Positions 23,201 through 33,687 of a DNA stretch of 64,000 nt are shown one piece after another. The DNA is taken from the NCBI RefSeq assembly GCF_032118995.1, contig NC_092656.1:8127761-8191760 (forward strand), written 5' to 3'. Each line of letters starts with the position of its first letter. The first letter of the stretch is position 1. The position numbers and the translations under genes are program-made. A model generated the notes under the pieces. The model ran no database searches. It was not told the DNA's origin and saw only the letters and a list, made by a program, of their open reading frames with translations. This DNA comes from Asterias amurensis (Eukaryota > Echinodermata > Asteroidea > Forcipulatida > Asteriidae).

Positions 23201-26200
23201 ATGTTTTTATGAAATATATCTTAAAAAATACAAAATTTAAAAAATGGTTAGTAACTTGTTTTCAAAAACACAAAAACGATTACCTGGGTCCGCAAACGAC
23301 TAATTTTTGATCACGACACAAATAAAAAATAGTGAAAAGATTGGGGTTTTTTTAAGTTTTTTTTTTAAATATTTTTTAGACTGTAACCTTAAACCTTAAC
23401 TTAGATTTAAACCTTACCTGAAACACACTGAGGATCTTCAGTGGACATAGGGAAGAGCTGACAGTTAAACTCACTCGGCCACTCAACGCCCAGATCTTGG
23501 AATCCCTCCCTGCAGTTTGTCTGGGCCTGGTAGCACAGCTCCCTACAGGGTGGAATAGTCCTCATCTCCTCGGAGTCATCACAAGCTGGTACGTAAACCG
23601 CGCAGGCGAAAGGCTTCAGGAACTTCTTACAATCCTTTCCCTTGCGCAGGAGGGACACATAGGGACGTGTCTTTCGGAGGGCCTTCTTCTGACTTTTGAA
23701 CGTGGTGACGCCATCAAAAGAGCTGATGCCATCCTTTATGGTGATCGGGAGACTGGTGTGCGTGTGGCGGACGTCAGGGGACGTGCAGGTCTTCACAGAT
23801 ATGGGCTCGCAGGTACCTTCTGATTGAAAATGTATAAAATCATAAATTTGTTGTGGCTCAACATCATAGACATTTTTATGACATTCATGGCTTGTATGGC
23901 TAAGCGGTTAAGAGCGCCGGATTCAAGCTCTGGTGTTTGATCCTGGTTGTGATACTAGTGTCCTTGAGCAGGACGTTTAACCATAATGCTTCTCTCCACC
24001 CAGGGGTAAATGGGTACCTGTCAGGGCAGAGATGGTTGTTGTGATTGATTTAGCCGAGTAGCGCATTTGTTGCACAAGGCTGTATAGGCTACTCCCCAGG
24101 GAGCTGAGATGATTTGAGGAAAGATTTAAGGCCAAGTGACCAGGGGTAATAGTGTGAAGCGCTTTGGGATGCCCTTATTTGAAACTGCAACCTCCGGATT
24201 AGCATGCAGGCACTCTACCAAATGCTGCTATTAATATGAAAAAAAGTATCAAATTCTTAAAGGAGCTTAGAATTCTAAATGAAAACTGCATTGAAAGTAA
24301 CAACCGTATGCAGCTTGGTTATAACCATTACTGATGCCACAATCTACTCCTAGAACTGCACGGTTCGATGGAGACGACAGCAGGAAGAATCTCATAGTCC
24401 GAGAAGTATGAGGTGCATTCCGCTACGATAGTGGAAAGAACCTCATAGTTCTAGAACTGGAGTATTAATTTGTCTCCATGTTCATGGAGACGATAGTGGA
24501 AAGATTCTCATAGTTCTAGGAGTGATATTGTCTCCACGTTTGCGGGGACGATAGCGGAAAGAACCATCTAGTTTGCAGAAGTAGACTTCATAATTCAACT
24601 CATCAAAAGTAGTTGCATTTAATCCAAGTATCAAAACATTATCGGGTCAAGGTAGAAGTTCAACAGATTTTTAAAGTATTTTGTCTTAAACATGTTAAAA
24701 GTTCAATGGGCTGTCTGTTTACAATGCCTGACGTTCATTCATATAGCAAGAAAGCACTGCTTTACACCCCTTTCACAGAATGGTTTAGTCAAACTAGGCC
24801 GCGGCTTGGCAGTTCATCAATGCAATAGACTGGTACCTACCTGCGGTTCAGCGCTTGGGGACCAAAAAGCGTTGAACAAATCAGGTTCAAATTAAATATC
24901 AACCTGGGAAATTAAACTCAAGTCGTGAGTCAAGAAAAAGTGTAATTCTTCTTCTCACAACAAAGCAAAGATTTTTGCATTAGAACTTAGAAGATTTAAA
25001 AACGCTCCCTAAAAAAGATGCAGTAAAAAAAAATACCCATGGATAGACATGATGGATGGGTTACAATTAATTGGCTAATGTATAAAGGCCTGGCCAAACA
25101 TGCCAAAACTTGACAAAGCCTAGTTTAGAACTGGGATCCTTTCCCCACACCAGACTGACCACTTCAGAGTGAGAGTTCAGTTCATGACTTGGATTGATGA
25201 TGGAGGGGTGTGTGTGGTTCCAAAAGACCAAGCAAGGTGCCCCGATTTATACATCATGTCAAAACTAAAATAGGATATGAATACGACTTTTTTAGGAAGA
25301 ACAAAATTCAATAGGTCATAATAGAAAGGTAAAACCACCAGCCAATGCCAGCACCACCACTGCACTTTCTTTGGGAGAGCCGGGTTTCTTAAAATAAGTA
25401 AGAGTTCTGACACATGTCCAACACTGGCAACAGGAATAGTCCGAGTTAGTAAAGGATAATCTTCCGCACGTCGCCACCAATTTATCCGCCGTTAATTAAC
25501 TCCAAAACCACAGATTTTTTTCTTACCTGAGAAGAAGGGTTCCTGCACAAAAACAATCTTTCTTCACACTCTCAACAAGTTTACCACACTTTTTGGCAAT
25601 CAATTTGAATAGCGCCCTCTCTCGCCGGCCTTACATACTACACCGAACTTTTGAGCCAATGCGGTCTCAATCGAGTGAAGTTCATGGATGGCTCTTTGTG
25701 TGTGTGTATCGAGATTGCAACAATCGAGTCATTTTTAAAAAGAAGACATTGGTGGTTTGTGGGGTCTTCAAGTGTCGAGACGGAAGTTATTGTTTCTGTT
25801 TGCCAATGTTGCTATTGTTTGTTCAACCATAAAAGGTGGTAATTTAAATGTTTCGATCATCCTACTAGAACCGCATTGAGTTTTCATTGAAACCAATCTG
25901 TTTTATGCGATTATAATAATATGTCGCTTCCATCCTTGATGCGCCAACCCTCGATAAAGAGCACACTGACAAGGACGGGTCACACTCAAAAGGCTTGCTA
26001 TAAATATTGAGTTGAGTTGTACTTTGATTACAAATTTGGACTGGAGAAGAGTGGTCGTCCATGGTCGCAAAATGACCTCGACTCGAAGCTATCAGTTCCG
26101 ATCACTCCATTATTGGCCTTGGTTCCATCCGGATCCACGCAGGGCAATGGGTATAACGGGTAACAACAATCATGTCGAAAAACCAACGTGGACCGGTAAA

Positions 26201-29200
26201 GACATTTGACACTATTGGGGATTGTCGAAGACCAGTCTTCTCACTTGGTGTATCTCACTGCATAAAATAACGAACCTGTGAAAACTTGAGCCTAATTGGT
26301 CGTCGAAGTTGCGAGTGTGCTTTCATTTCAGACTGATGCTTGATTTCGAGACCCCAAAGTAAAATTCTATAAGGTATCGAAATCAAATTCGTAGAAAATT
26401 AGTTCTTTCTCGAAAACTACTTCAAGTAGGCCTAAGGTTTTATGCTAATAATTATTTTGAGTAATTACCAGTAGTGTCCAGTGCCTTTAAGAACATCTCC
26501 TGCGGGTGGCCGGAGTCTCAATGGTCAACCCTCACGAGGGAGTCCGAGTCTTGAGTACTCACTGATCCGGGCCGGGCGGGCCGCGTGGCCGGGGCCGGCT
26601 GAGTGACGAGTCCACTCCCAACTCACGAGTCACGTCCGAGTTTAATTCACGAAAGTCTCACTTTTAAATGTCTAATTCACGAAGTTCTCACTTTGAGATG
26701 CTAGGTCCTGATTTGGGGGTTCTTTGTGGGCCAATGTTGTAAAAAAAAAAAAAAAAAAACGATTTACATTTATTTAGCCATATTATTGTTCTAGACTCAA
26801 GAAAGTTGTTGGCTGTCATTTTGGGTATAGGCTTTTTTGCATAAACAATAATCAGATGTAGGGTTAAATATTACAAACCAAAATTGAGCATTGTCGTGGG
26901 TTCTCGGCGACAGAACGTCCATTATTAGCCAATTTAGCAAAATTATTCTTAAAAAAAAACATCACCGTGTCAAAATTCGTCCAAACAACATGAAACAATC
27001 GGCGAAAAGAACTTGTTCGGTTCCTCTGACGCGCAAATGGCTCATTAGAGTTATCACTCTATAAATTGTACGTTTATATCACCACAAAACTGTAATCAAG
27101 CCGTAATCACACCATCATGCTAAGAGGCTTGCTCACATAGCGGCAATGACCAAACGAACGATGACGAACGTGAAAATCCCAAAACGTTGGCGGCAAAGCG
27201 ACAGCAAAATGGGCAGAACCAAAATTCGCTGACGGGAGGGAACGAACTTCAGCGGATTGGCTTGAACGGCGGCACGGTGGGTTGCGGCGACGATGACGTG
27301 ACTCAACGGCCTTTCCGATATTAAGAAATTTCGTAGTCATCCACTCAGACAACAACTACCATCGAAATTGTAACGACCTCAAAACTAGAAACGGAATCGC
27401 ACGGCATTGAAACGTCAAGCGACTTATAATTGCGGCCGGGCGTCAAGGAAATGAGGGTTGCGTTCTCCAACGAAATCTGAACGGAATCACCACGAATGTT
27501 TGCCGTCGCAATATTTTCATCATGTGTAACTTTTAACGACGAACATGACTGATTGTTTCGGCCGTCTGCGGTCGCTAGCGAATACGTCAGCGACAATTGA
27601 CGGCAATACACGGTGATTGGCGGCAAATTTAAAAACAAATTGGCCGTCACTCCCTATTCGTACAGGCAACCAGTTCCAGGCAATCTAAAAAGGAAGACAT
27701 AACTACAGTTCACGTCTCATCAATGTGCGCAGATAGTGTTAACCACGTTAGCACTAACCGTGTTGGTATCCCTATAATTATAGGACTCTTCTTCTGTGAT
27801 GTATAGTATACGAACGTGTGAGGCCGCCAGGGCTACTGATGAAACTATATAATTATTATACCTAACCATGTAACTATATGAGTGAGTGACAATAGGTTTG
27901 GGGAAGTCACATCTTCCGGTACTCAAAAGAGTGAAAAAACAGGCATATGTATGAGGGACAACTCTTTTTCGAGTGTCCACTCTTAAGATTGAAGTTTGCA
28001 TCTTTTTAAGTGATTCTGTCCTGGAGTAGAACCCCTCTAAAAGAGTGAAATAACCACCACTCTTTTGCAAAGAGCTATTTTGAGGGACAACTCGAATTTA
28101 AAGAGTAGTGTTTTTCACTCTTTTACATTTGAGAGAGTAGGCATATGTTTGCGGGTAGGCATTGTGTGTAAATCTCTATTTACATTTTGCCATCTAGCGT
28201 GTAGAGCATGGATTGGGGCGACATAATGAACAAAACTGTCAGGATGTAATGACACTTTCATCCAACAGTATGGGCATAGCATACAATACAAATGAAGCAT
28301 ATCGACGCTTTGAGACCCTTTACGGACACTGTCTGTGCAAATATTGAACATTTAAAACATAATTACACATGACTGTACCTGCAAGTGTGTTCACCATTAT
28401 ACATTGAATGCTTCGAATGCTAATAAATCTACAACTCAGCATGCTTTATCTATCCCCAGGCGACTCCGACTGTGGAACCAAACCGGTTAGGGGATCACCG
28501 AAGGAGTCGAACCCCAAATAATGTGCCTAGAAGCTGCTCGTTTATTATGGGTATATGGTTGTATTGCTTTGGGTAGACTTTCTGTGTTTGGTATAGTTGG
28601 TTACTACGTGTAAACATGCGGCTTTGAACAAGTAAGAAACCACGTGTGTTCCGCACTCTAAACCAATCAAATGCAGAATCCTTGTGGTCACACTCTTCCA
28701 CACCATGAAAATCTTCAAACGTTCCTAAACTTATTACTTCTCAATAGTTGTCAGTCGCCATAACCGTTGTCGGTTCAACCCCAATGTCATATTATAGTGG
28801 TTTGCGTATAACATAACCGACTTCGTCAGTAACCTCTTCGCGTCGCCTGCTGACATGAATGGTATAAAGAGCATTACGACAGACCCCTGGAGCTGGGTGA
28901 TCAACGCGCTGCGAGACAGTTCTTACATGAGTTCTTACATCGAGTACAGAGTTTCAAGAGAAATCGAAAGTTGGGCATCGCCAGCTGTTAACCGGGGACC
29001 TCTGAAATTATTACAAAAAGCGTCAGTTTCTTGGGAAAACTTGATTCCAGAGTTCTAGTGACGCAGCTCATTGTTACGGTATATGAAACGTTGCGTGTTA
29101 CGATGCTCCTTGCTGACGGAGTGCGTTTCGACGACCCCAACCAGAAACATTGGTCATTGGTTGAGGGTTTTCGCGTGTTCGGTTGAACCGCGGTGACGAT

Positions 29201-30880
29201 GCTGTTCAGATCAACCGGTAACCGATTGTTGACTCAGTTGGGCATTACTGGTTGGGGTCACCAAAAACGCGCTCCTGTTGACCGTGCAGCGAAAAAGAAA
29301 CTCAAGCTCGATCATGAAATGAAATAACTATGCCCAGTGTTTTAGCCACAGTGGGTGGTGCAAAATACACTGCTACCCAGCACATTATCTCCCTCGGATT
29401 GCACTTCAGCATGATGATGGCCCTTGATATAGACCTACTTGGGCGAAAATGGCAAGTCGTGATCTTTGCGTGAAATATTTTCAATCAATCAGGAAATCGA
29501 GTCACTGTATTTCAGTTATTAGCATTCTATTAGCATTTAAACACTTGTTAAATGCAACGCTTCGACTAGCTCGCTCCATAGTAATGGCAAGGATTAGACT
29601 GATGATGTCGTTTAAAAACTAAATTAATGATATTGAGAGCAATTTAAAATAATATAATACAACTACATTTTTCAATTTTATTCCTGCATTTTTGTGCTTT
29701 TTTATTGTCGAATTAGTGTATCATTCAACAGTGTATAGCCATAGGCCCACTTATTCTTTGAAGAGGAGAATATGCTAAATGGGCTGAATTATTTATTCGG
29801 GGTTGAGTATTACGTAATAGTGGTGGACGTCTAAGAACAAAAGAAGTCCCCACAGTGCAGTCAAAAAAAAGGATTATTATTATTATTTAATCAGCCAATT
29901 CAACTGTTTTGTCTCAAGACAAATAATACCGTCCAGATGTGCTACGGATAAACGAAGGCAAAGTGTTGACTGCGGTCCAAGACCTGGCTTTCCACATTTC
30001 GTTTGTAAAACAAGAAATTTAACGAATAGTAAAAAAAATCGTATGCACAATAAATATTGGAACATGAACTATAAATAGAAACATGCACAATCAAAAGTTA
30101 ACAGTTTTCAATAAACATACAGCTGTAGGGCTAAAGCGAGCTGGCGATGGTGCCAGGTTGATCCAAAAATATTAAACTTTTAATACGTGTGGGGGGAAAT
30201 TAGGCAACGTAAGGTTAAAGGAACACGTTGCCTTGGATCGGTCGAGTTGGTCTTTAGAAAGCGATTGTAACCGTTTTTTATAAAATGTATATGGGTAGAA
30301 AGATGTTGTAAAAGTAGAATACAATGATCCACACAAACATGCCTCGAAATTGCACGGTTTTCCTTTTACCTCGTCGACTAACACGGTCGGCCATTTATGG
30401 GAGTCAAATTTTTGACTCTCATCAAATGGCCGACCGTGTTAGTTCGCATAGTAAAAGGAAAACCACGCAATTTCGAGGCAAACTTGTGTGGATCATTGTA
30501 TTCTACTTTTAAAACATCTTTCCAACCATGTGCATTTTGTATAAAAAAAAGGGTTACAAACGCTTTTTACAGACCAATTCGTCCGATCCAAGGCATTGTG
30601 TTCCTTTAAGGTAAAAACCGTAACAAGCACAACATATGCACGCCGAATAGAATGTATACACAATAATGGAAGAGTTTTGGTTACGCCCGTCTGCTTTCAT
30701 CTGTGTGCTGTATTAAAAGGTCTAATGCATTCCATGGAATTTGTGGCGGGTGAAAGGGGGGGGGGGCATCATATTTTCGTGGAGGTTTCTACTCAGGTAA
30801 ATCTTACCTGATTTTTTCTTCTTTGCCTCCACCGCAAGGAGGACCAGCAGCAAGGCGAGAGAGTGTAGTAGTAGCTTCAT
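11229..30880 (-). CDS. secreted Frizzled-CRD / Ig / LDLa multidomain protein
   Basis: Twelve exons, read on minus: 30880-30808, 23819-23418, 22777-22652, 21969-21787, 19237-19106, 17815-17672, 17056-16907 (or end 16913), 15971-15813, 14796-14644, 13381-13022, 12081-11944, 11365-11229. All internal introns are phase 1, typical of shuffled extracellular modules; total about 718 residues. Exon 1 encodes a signal peptide (MKLLLHSLALLLVLLAVEA) then a Lys run. Domains: Frizzled CRD at 25-158 with ten Cys; Ig at 159-261 (CNYEV...W...DAGVYSC); LDLa at 262-305, 306-353, 354-403, 404-456, 457-507, each with six Cys and an acidic CDG.xDCPSG.DE core; second CRD at 508-627 with ten Cys; second Ig at 628-718 (FGGTYTC). 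No membrane span, kinase or NTR domain is seen, so it is probably secreted. Frizzled CRDs bind Wnt ligands, so a Wnt modulator is possible but is inference. ROR (Ig-FZ-kringle) and corin/MFRP (FZ plus LDLa) share parts, not the order. An unseen small exon cannot be excluded. Confidence 0.88.
11750..11885 (+). mobile_element. retroelement fragment with ribozyme-like core
   Basis: CTGACGA at 11758-11764, a 5-bp stem (ACTAG/CTAGT), then GAAA at 11784-11787, flanked by GTCTC and GAGAC arms; this resembles the hammerhead ribozyme core. About 75 bases downstream comes ACACATGGTGTTACC, the same end sequence as the elements at 20414 and 36212. An inverted fragment of the same end is at 53699-53735. 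Confidence 0.4.
12111..12392. mobile_element. 282-bp MITE in intron 10 of the minus-strand gene
   Basis: Left end AACACCCATTTCAGACGGGC and right end GTCTGAAACGGGCGTT are imperfect inverted repeats that continue through CCAGAGTCG.CGCC. It begins about 30 bases beyond the acceptor of the second Ig domain. Confidence 0.75.
13500..13650. repeat. dispersed repeat, GCGAATG family
   Basis: Shares TTCGC, ATTCGCTTC and AGGAAGTATGAA motifs with 34030-34190 and with the right edge (63925-64000). It is decayed and its ends are unclear. Confidence 0.4.
14256..14612 (-). mobile_element. TTAA-ended MITE (GCACTGGACAC family), copy 1
   Basis: Ends TTAAAGACACTGGACACC and GTGTCCACTGCCTTTA. Internal marks of the family: a palindrome around GAGATCTCGAAATC, TTCAGAGG.AGC and TTTTATACTATCAACAGCTC. 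Lies just beside LDLa exon 14644-14796. Confidence 0.8.
14910..15205 (-). mobile_element. tRNA-derived SINE
   Basis: On the minus strand the right end is a box B-like GGTTCGAATTCCC followed by GTGACACTTGTGTCCTTAAG, then a body shared with 61030-61450 (CACATGGGACCAA.GGCTTTACGTCC). Confidence 0.65.
15239..15780 (-). mobile_element. TTAA-ended MITE copy 2, interrupted by another MITE
   Basis: Starts TTAAAGGCACTGGACACC at 15239; its far end is split: AGTGTCC just before 15611 and CAGTGCTTTTAAAG from 15771. The interruption (15611-15770) has its own inverted ends, so it inserted later. Confidence 0.7.
15611..15770. mobile_element. nested 160-bp MITE
   Basis: Inverted ends GTCGATTTCACAAA and TTTGTGAAATCGAC flank a body with repeated GACGAGTCC and CTTAGGAC motifs. 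A half copy (GGTTCGATTTCACAAAGC) is at 36141. Confidence 0.7.
16256..16604 (-). mobile_element. TTAA-ended MITE copy 3, with empty-site paralogue
   Basis: Inserted in one copy of the duplicated LDLa intron; the sister intron near 17366 reads CTGTAAAAGTTTCAGCTTCA without it, which defines the boundaries. Ends AAACAATGGACACT and GTGTCCACTGCCTTTAA. Confidence 0.85.
18387..18692 (+). mobile_element. foldback MITE, left-truncated copy
   Basis: Retains both hairpin arms around 18470-18560 (GGTTTTCTTTTACC / GTAAAAAGGAAAACC) and the right end GGCAATGTGTTCCTTTAA. Its terminal TTAA (18689-18692) is also the first bases of the next MITE. Confidence 0.75.
18689..19060 (+). mobile_element. TTAA-ended MITE copy 4
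   Basis: Ends TTAAAGGCACTGGACACTG and GGTGTCCCATGCCTTTAA; abuts the foldback copy at 18387-18692, sharing TTAA. Confidence 0.85.
19343..19737 (+). mobile_element. TTAA-ended MITE copy 5
   Basis: Ends TTAAAGGCAGTGGAAACT and GTGTCCACTGTGTTTAA; contains the palindrome GAGACCTCA...TGAGGTCTC. Its right TTAA is shared with the foldback element starting at 19734. Confidence 0.85.
19734..20123 (+). mobile_element. foldback MITE (TTAAAGGAACACG family), full-length
   Basis: 390 bp, both arms about 190 bp, inverted across a centre near 19928 (ATTTATGGGGGTCAAAATTT against AATTTTGACTCCCATAAAT). Ends TTAAAGGAACACGTTGCC and GGCAACGTGTTCCTTTAA. No coding capacity. Confidence 0.9.
20414..20545 (-). mobile_element. 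element with histone-type stem-loop, copy A
   Basis: On minus: AAGACGATCAGAGCATACAG, then ATTGAAACGTCGAG, then stem-loop GGTTCTTTTCAGAACC (20467-20482) followed by ACCCC, then the end ACATGGTGTTACCGCAAACC. The stem-loop has a 6-bp stem and UUUC loop like replication-dependent histone mRNAs. No histone coding sequence is nearby. Confidence 0.65.
20975..21290 (+). mobile_element. tRNA-derived SINE
   Basis: GTGGGTTTGAATCTGGTTCG resembles box B, followed by GTGACACTTATGCCCTTGAG and a body with ACCAGCCAGGCTCCTAGTAG. Matches 40735-41310 and, inverted, 9086-9300. Confidence 0.6.
21343..21720 (+). mobile_element. TTAA-ended MITE copy 6
   Basis: Ends TTAAAGGCACTGGACACTA and GGTGTCCAGTGTCTTTA; lies just downstream (on plus) of the SINE at 20975-21290. 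An (AAAT)n run follows at 21757-21780 near the Ig exon boundary. Confidence 0.85.
22900..23120. repeat. inverted/direct repeat with GTAAGCGCAGAATTC
   Basis: GTAAGCGCAGAATTC occurs at about 22957 and 23074 around an inverted GGCTATGCTTAC..GCAGAATTC and ends CATGAAACTGGGCCC, the widespread TTTCATAGAGC-type repeat also seen at 10330, 58010 and 60244. Confidence 0.5.
23888..24240 (+). mobile_element. tRNA-derived SINE
   Basis: ATGGCTAAGCGGTTAAGAGC is a Ser/Leu-like box A, followed by GATCCTGGTTGTGATACTAG and TGTCCTTGAGCAGGACG, then a long body ending in GAAGCGCTTTGGGATGCCC. It lies in intron 1 of the minus-strand gene. Confidence 0.7.
24350..24580. repeat. degenerate tandem repeat, about 60-bp unit
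   Basis: Four imperfect units built on GGAGACGATAGTGGAAAGA followed by TCTCATAGTTCTAG. No coding potential seen. Confidence 0.6.
24600..26190. other. intron sequence without recognised features
   Basis: Part of the 7-kb first intron of the minus-strand gene. Short reading frames here match nothing I recognise. Confidence 0.4.
26196..26490 (-). mobile_element. TTAA-ended MITE copy 7
   Basis: Ends GGTAAAGACATTTGACACTA and AGTGTCCAGTGCCTTTAA; internal TTTCGAGACC and TTTCTCGAAAACTACTTC. Shorter than full length through internal loss. Confidence 0.75.
26500..28700. other. compositionally mixed intron stretch
   Basis: 26510-26660 is GC-rich with repeated GAGTCC/ACTCACGAGTC motifs; 26740-26759 is poly-A; 27100-27660 is rich in CGGC/GACG and carries minus-strand reading frames of 82 and 101 codons that resemble nothing known; 27950-28140 has repeated and inverted AAAGAGTG / CACTCTTT motifs with GGCATATGT at both sides, probably a small transposon. 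Confidence 0.35.
29119..29274. mobile_element. 156-bp MITE
   Basis: Imperfect inverted ends: GAGTGCGTTT...GACCCCAACCAG at left and CTGGTTGGGGTC...AAACGCGCTC at right. Located in intron 1 of the minus-strand gene. Confidence 0.7.
30215..30609 (+). mobile_element. foldback MITE, full-length copy
   Basis: 395 bp with arms of about 195 bp, centre near 30413 (GGGAGTCAAATTTTTGACTC). Ends TTAAAGGAACACGTTGCC and CATTGTGTTCCTTTAA. Located about 200 bases from exon 1 of the minus-strand gene. Confidence 0.9.
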
Positions 30881-30970
30881 GGTTGCGACCCCGGTGTGTT
30901 AACGATTACACCCCGATTGCAGATCTCTCCCAGGCACAAAGTACTGACTTCCCGTAAGCCTTGAATGGTT

Positions 30971-30978
30971 TTTATATA
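30971..30978 (-). promoter_or_regulatory. TATA box of the Frizzled/Ig/LDLa gene
   Basis: Minus strand reads TATATAAA about 91 bases before the ATG at 30880. A start site about 30 bases downstream would give a 5' leader near 65 bases, consistent with the signal-peptide exon being exon 1. Position and motif are seen; activity is inferred. Confidence 0.55.
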
Positions 30979-31247
30979 CCCGGGTGCCCCACTTCCACTG
31001 CTTGAACTTTCACTGGAAGTAATTGTACGCACTCATTTACGTCATGTTTCGAAATAAACACTCGCACGCACGGTCTGTGTGTATGATGATACCTCTGTGT
31101 TTTTAATTCTTTTCTTTAAAACTCCCAATGCGGAAATGAACTTAGGAGAGACCTTGATCCTATAGGTATGGGGTGAAGACCCACTGTGGTACCATCCAGC
31201 ACCAAGGCTCTGCTATACCATGCTTATACCGAGTGTAAGCGTTGAAT

Positions 31248-31797
31248 TTAAAGGCACTGATGGAATCTATTGGTAATTGCTCTATATAACATAGTTGTTA
31301 GCATAAAAACTTACTTGGTAAGGAGCAATCGAGAGCTGCTAAGTAGTATAAAACAATTATGAGAAACGGCTCCATGTGAAATAACGTAGTTTTTGAGAGA
31401 GAAGTAATTCCTCACTAAAATAGTGGAATTGAGACCTCAGCTGAGATGTATCGAATTCAAGTCACCAAAAGCACACCACTTGTGTGACAAGGGTGTTTTT
31501 TCTTTCATTGCTCTCTTGTAATGCAGCTTCGATGACCAGTTGAGCAAAACAAAATCCACAGTTTTTTTTATTTTATGTTGTGATACACCAAGTGAGAAGA
31601 CTGGCACTTGTGACACAGATTTGTGTGCTTTCAGGTGCCTAATTAAATGCTTCAGACCTCTTTCTCAAAGACTACGTTTTTTTGTTTGTTTTTACTATCA
31701 CTCATCAACAGCTCCCCATTGCTCGTTACCAAGTAAATTTGTATGCTAACAACTTTTTTGAATAATTTTTATTACCAATAGTGTCCAGTGCCTCATA
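31248..31797 (+). mobile_element. TTAA-ended MITE copy 8, enlarged
   Basis: Starts TTAAAGGCACTGATGG and ends AGTGTCCAGTGCCTCATAA; about 550 bp, apparently carrying an inverted second partial copy inside. A further partial end (AATGTCCAGTGCCTTTAA) is at 31979-31998. Confidence 0.7.
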
Positions 31798-31999
31798 ACA
31801 ATTAATGGGAAATAAATAAAAGATGAGCTCTTATCCTCTTTGGTGAGTGAGCAGAAGGCGCTGAGTGGCGTTTGTTCGCCCCGTTTGATCACCAGGGTGT
31901 TTCTCACATTTTTTTTTTATCAATAGCTCTCCAATGCTTGTTACCAAAGGAAGTTTTTATGCAAATAATTTATCAAGTAAATGTCCAGTGCCTTTAACC

Positions 32000-33010
32000 T
32001 AATAAGTAAGTTGTTTATCATCTGACCAAGAGAATGTGCACCTTTGTGTCACTGGGTTGTTATTTTGATGGAATTCATGTGGAGCTAAAGTTAACCTTGG
32101 GGTTATAAGCGATTCCATAATGTCCCAGTAATGTTGAACTCGGGTTTCCATAACATAACGCAGTGTATAATATAAGTGACGATCTCTGTAGTGGAAATCT
32201 GTCACAAAAGCTTAGTTTTTTTGGTGTACAAAACATGACATGTATGGTCCTAGATGTAAAAAGCACGATATATTCGATATGGGAGAATATCACTGGGGTG
32301 TAGGCTCTCACAGCCCTGGTACCGTGGCCTGACCCGTTTAGGATCAGGACCAATTTCTGGGTCAGGCTGTCTCAAAAACTTGTTCTTAAAATGAGAAAAC
32401 AATTGGTAATCTTGTTTTCATTTTGGCGTTACATTGAGTGTAAGACCAAACCACCGATGAGTGTTTTGGTCATGTGCTTTGTGCTTGTAAATTATGTATT
32501 AACTCAATTGCGATTGTTTTTTTATGGGCACTCCCTACACAAGATGTGCTTACTTGGCTGGATAACTACTCCGAAAATTATTTTATCACTGTGTAGGCCT
32601 AAGCCTATACGTTGTATTTATAATTGACTTGAGTAATTTGGAAATAAATGTTGTTGAATTTAGCCCAGATTCTGCATCAGTGGTGTGTTGGGTCAGGGTG
32701 CCCCTGGAATCCGGAACCGGGTCAAATTCCAACCAAGAAAATCAGGAAAATTTTTGAGGATGGAATTCTATATTACAGGGGGAAATGCATACGGGATACA
32801 CGAAACAGGGACACACTCCTTTTGTTGTTTTGTGTGGGGGGGGCATGATCATTCTAGAACTTCCCACCCACCAGCGGCATCCTTTTACAGCTGCTGCATG
32901 AAGATTTGTCAGTGTTAACCCACGTGCCACTTCCATCAACGCTTTACAATAATATTTGCCCGGAAGCTGAACACCTCCATTGCCCGTCCGGGTCTTACGT
33001 ATTAGTTTGA
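32000..33010. other. divergent spacer without recognised gene
   Basis: Lies between the minus-strand gene (start 30880) and the exchanger (start 35043). No coding exon, core promoter motif or repeat end was recognised here. Confidence 0.35.
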
Positions 33011-33015
33011 CCCCT

Positions 33016-33381
33016 TAGAGGAACTGGACACCTTATATCCTAGTATCAAAGACCAGTATTAATGCAAAACATAGCAAACCTGTGAACATTTGGGCTCATT
33101 TATTGGTCATTGAAGTTAAAAGAGAACAATACAAGGAACAAACATTTCACTACTTTGTGTGCTTTCAAATAAATAATGATAATAATAATAAACAATGCTT
33201 CAGCTGAAGTCTTTTTGAGTGAGAACCTACCTCTTTCCCAAAAAAGTATGTTACTTTAGAGGGAGCCGTTTCTCACAATCTTTTATAATAATATCAACAG
33301 CTCTCCATTGCTCGTTAGTCAAACAAGTTTTCATGCTCACAACTATTTTGAGTGATTACCAATGGTCTCCATGCCTTTAAA
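33016..33381 (-). mobile_element. TTAA-ended MITE copy 9
   Basis: Ends CCTTAGAGGAACTGGACACC and GGTCTCCATGCCTTTAA, with internal GAGGGAGCCGTTTCTCACAA and ATCAACAGCTCTCCATTGCT. Confidence 0.75.
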
Positions 33382-33687
33382 TGTGCCCATCACTTTCCCC
33401 AGGTAGCTGCAGCTGTATGGCATGTACCGCTATCCAATGTCATGGCAAAGAATCGAATAATTCTAACTTCGCTTTTATTACCTGTCGGGCCAGTGGGCCG
33501 GCAGTGGGTGTACACGGACTCAAGTGATTCCGGAAACAGAAAATTGTTACATATGCCTGTACATGTGATTTTTGTTCACAGAACTCCGGTGAGTACTGAG
33601 TTACAGTGCTTACACACATCGGTGTTTATGGGTAAAAAAAATTATATATATATATATATATATATATTCTTGTTCCCCGATGCAAAC

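Noticed and set aside
27107..27650. Two minus-strand frames (82 and 101 codons) in the 7-kb intron
   Set aside because: Arg-rich, repetitive composition from CGGC/GACG-rich DNA and no family resemblance or splice logic joining them to the host gene.
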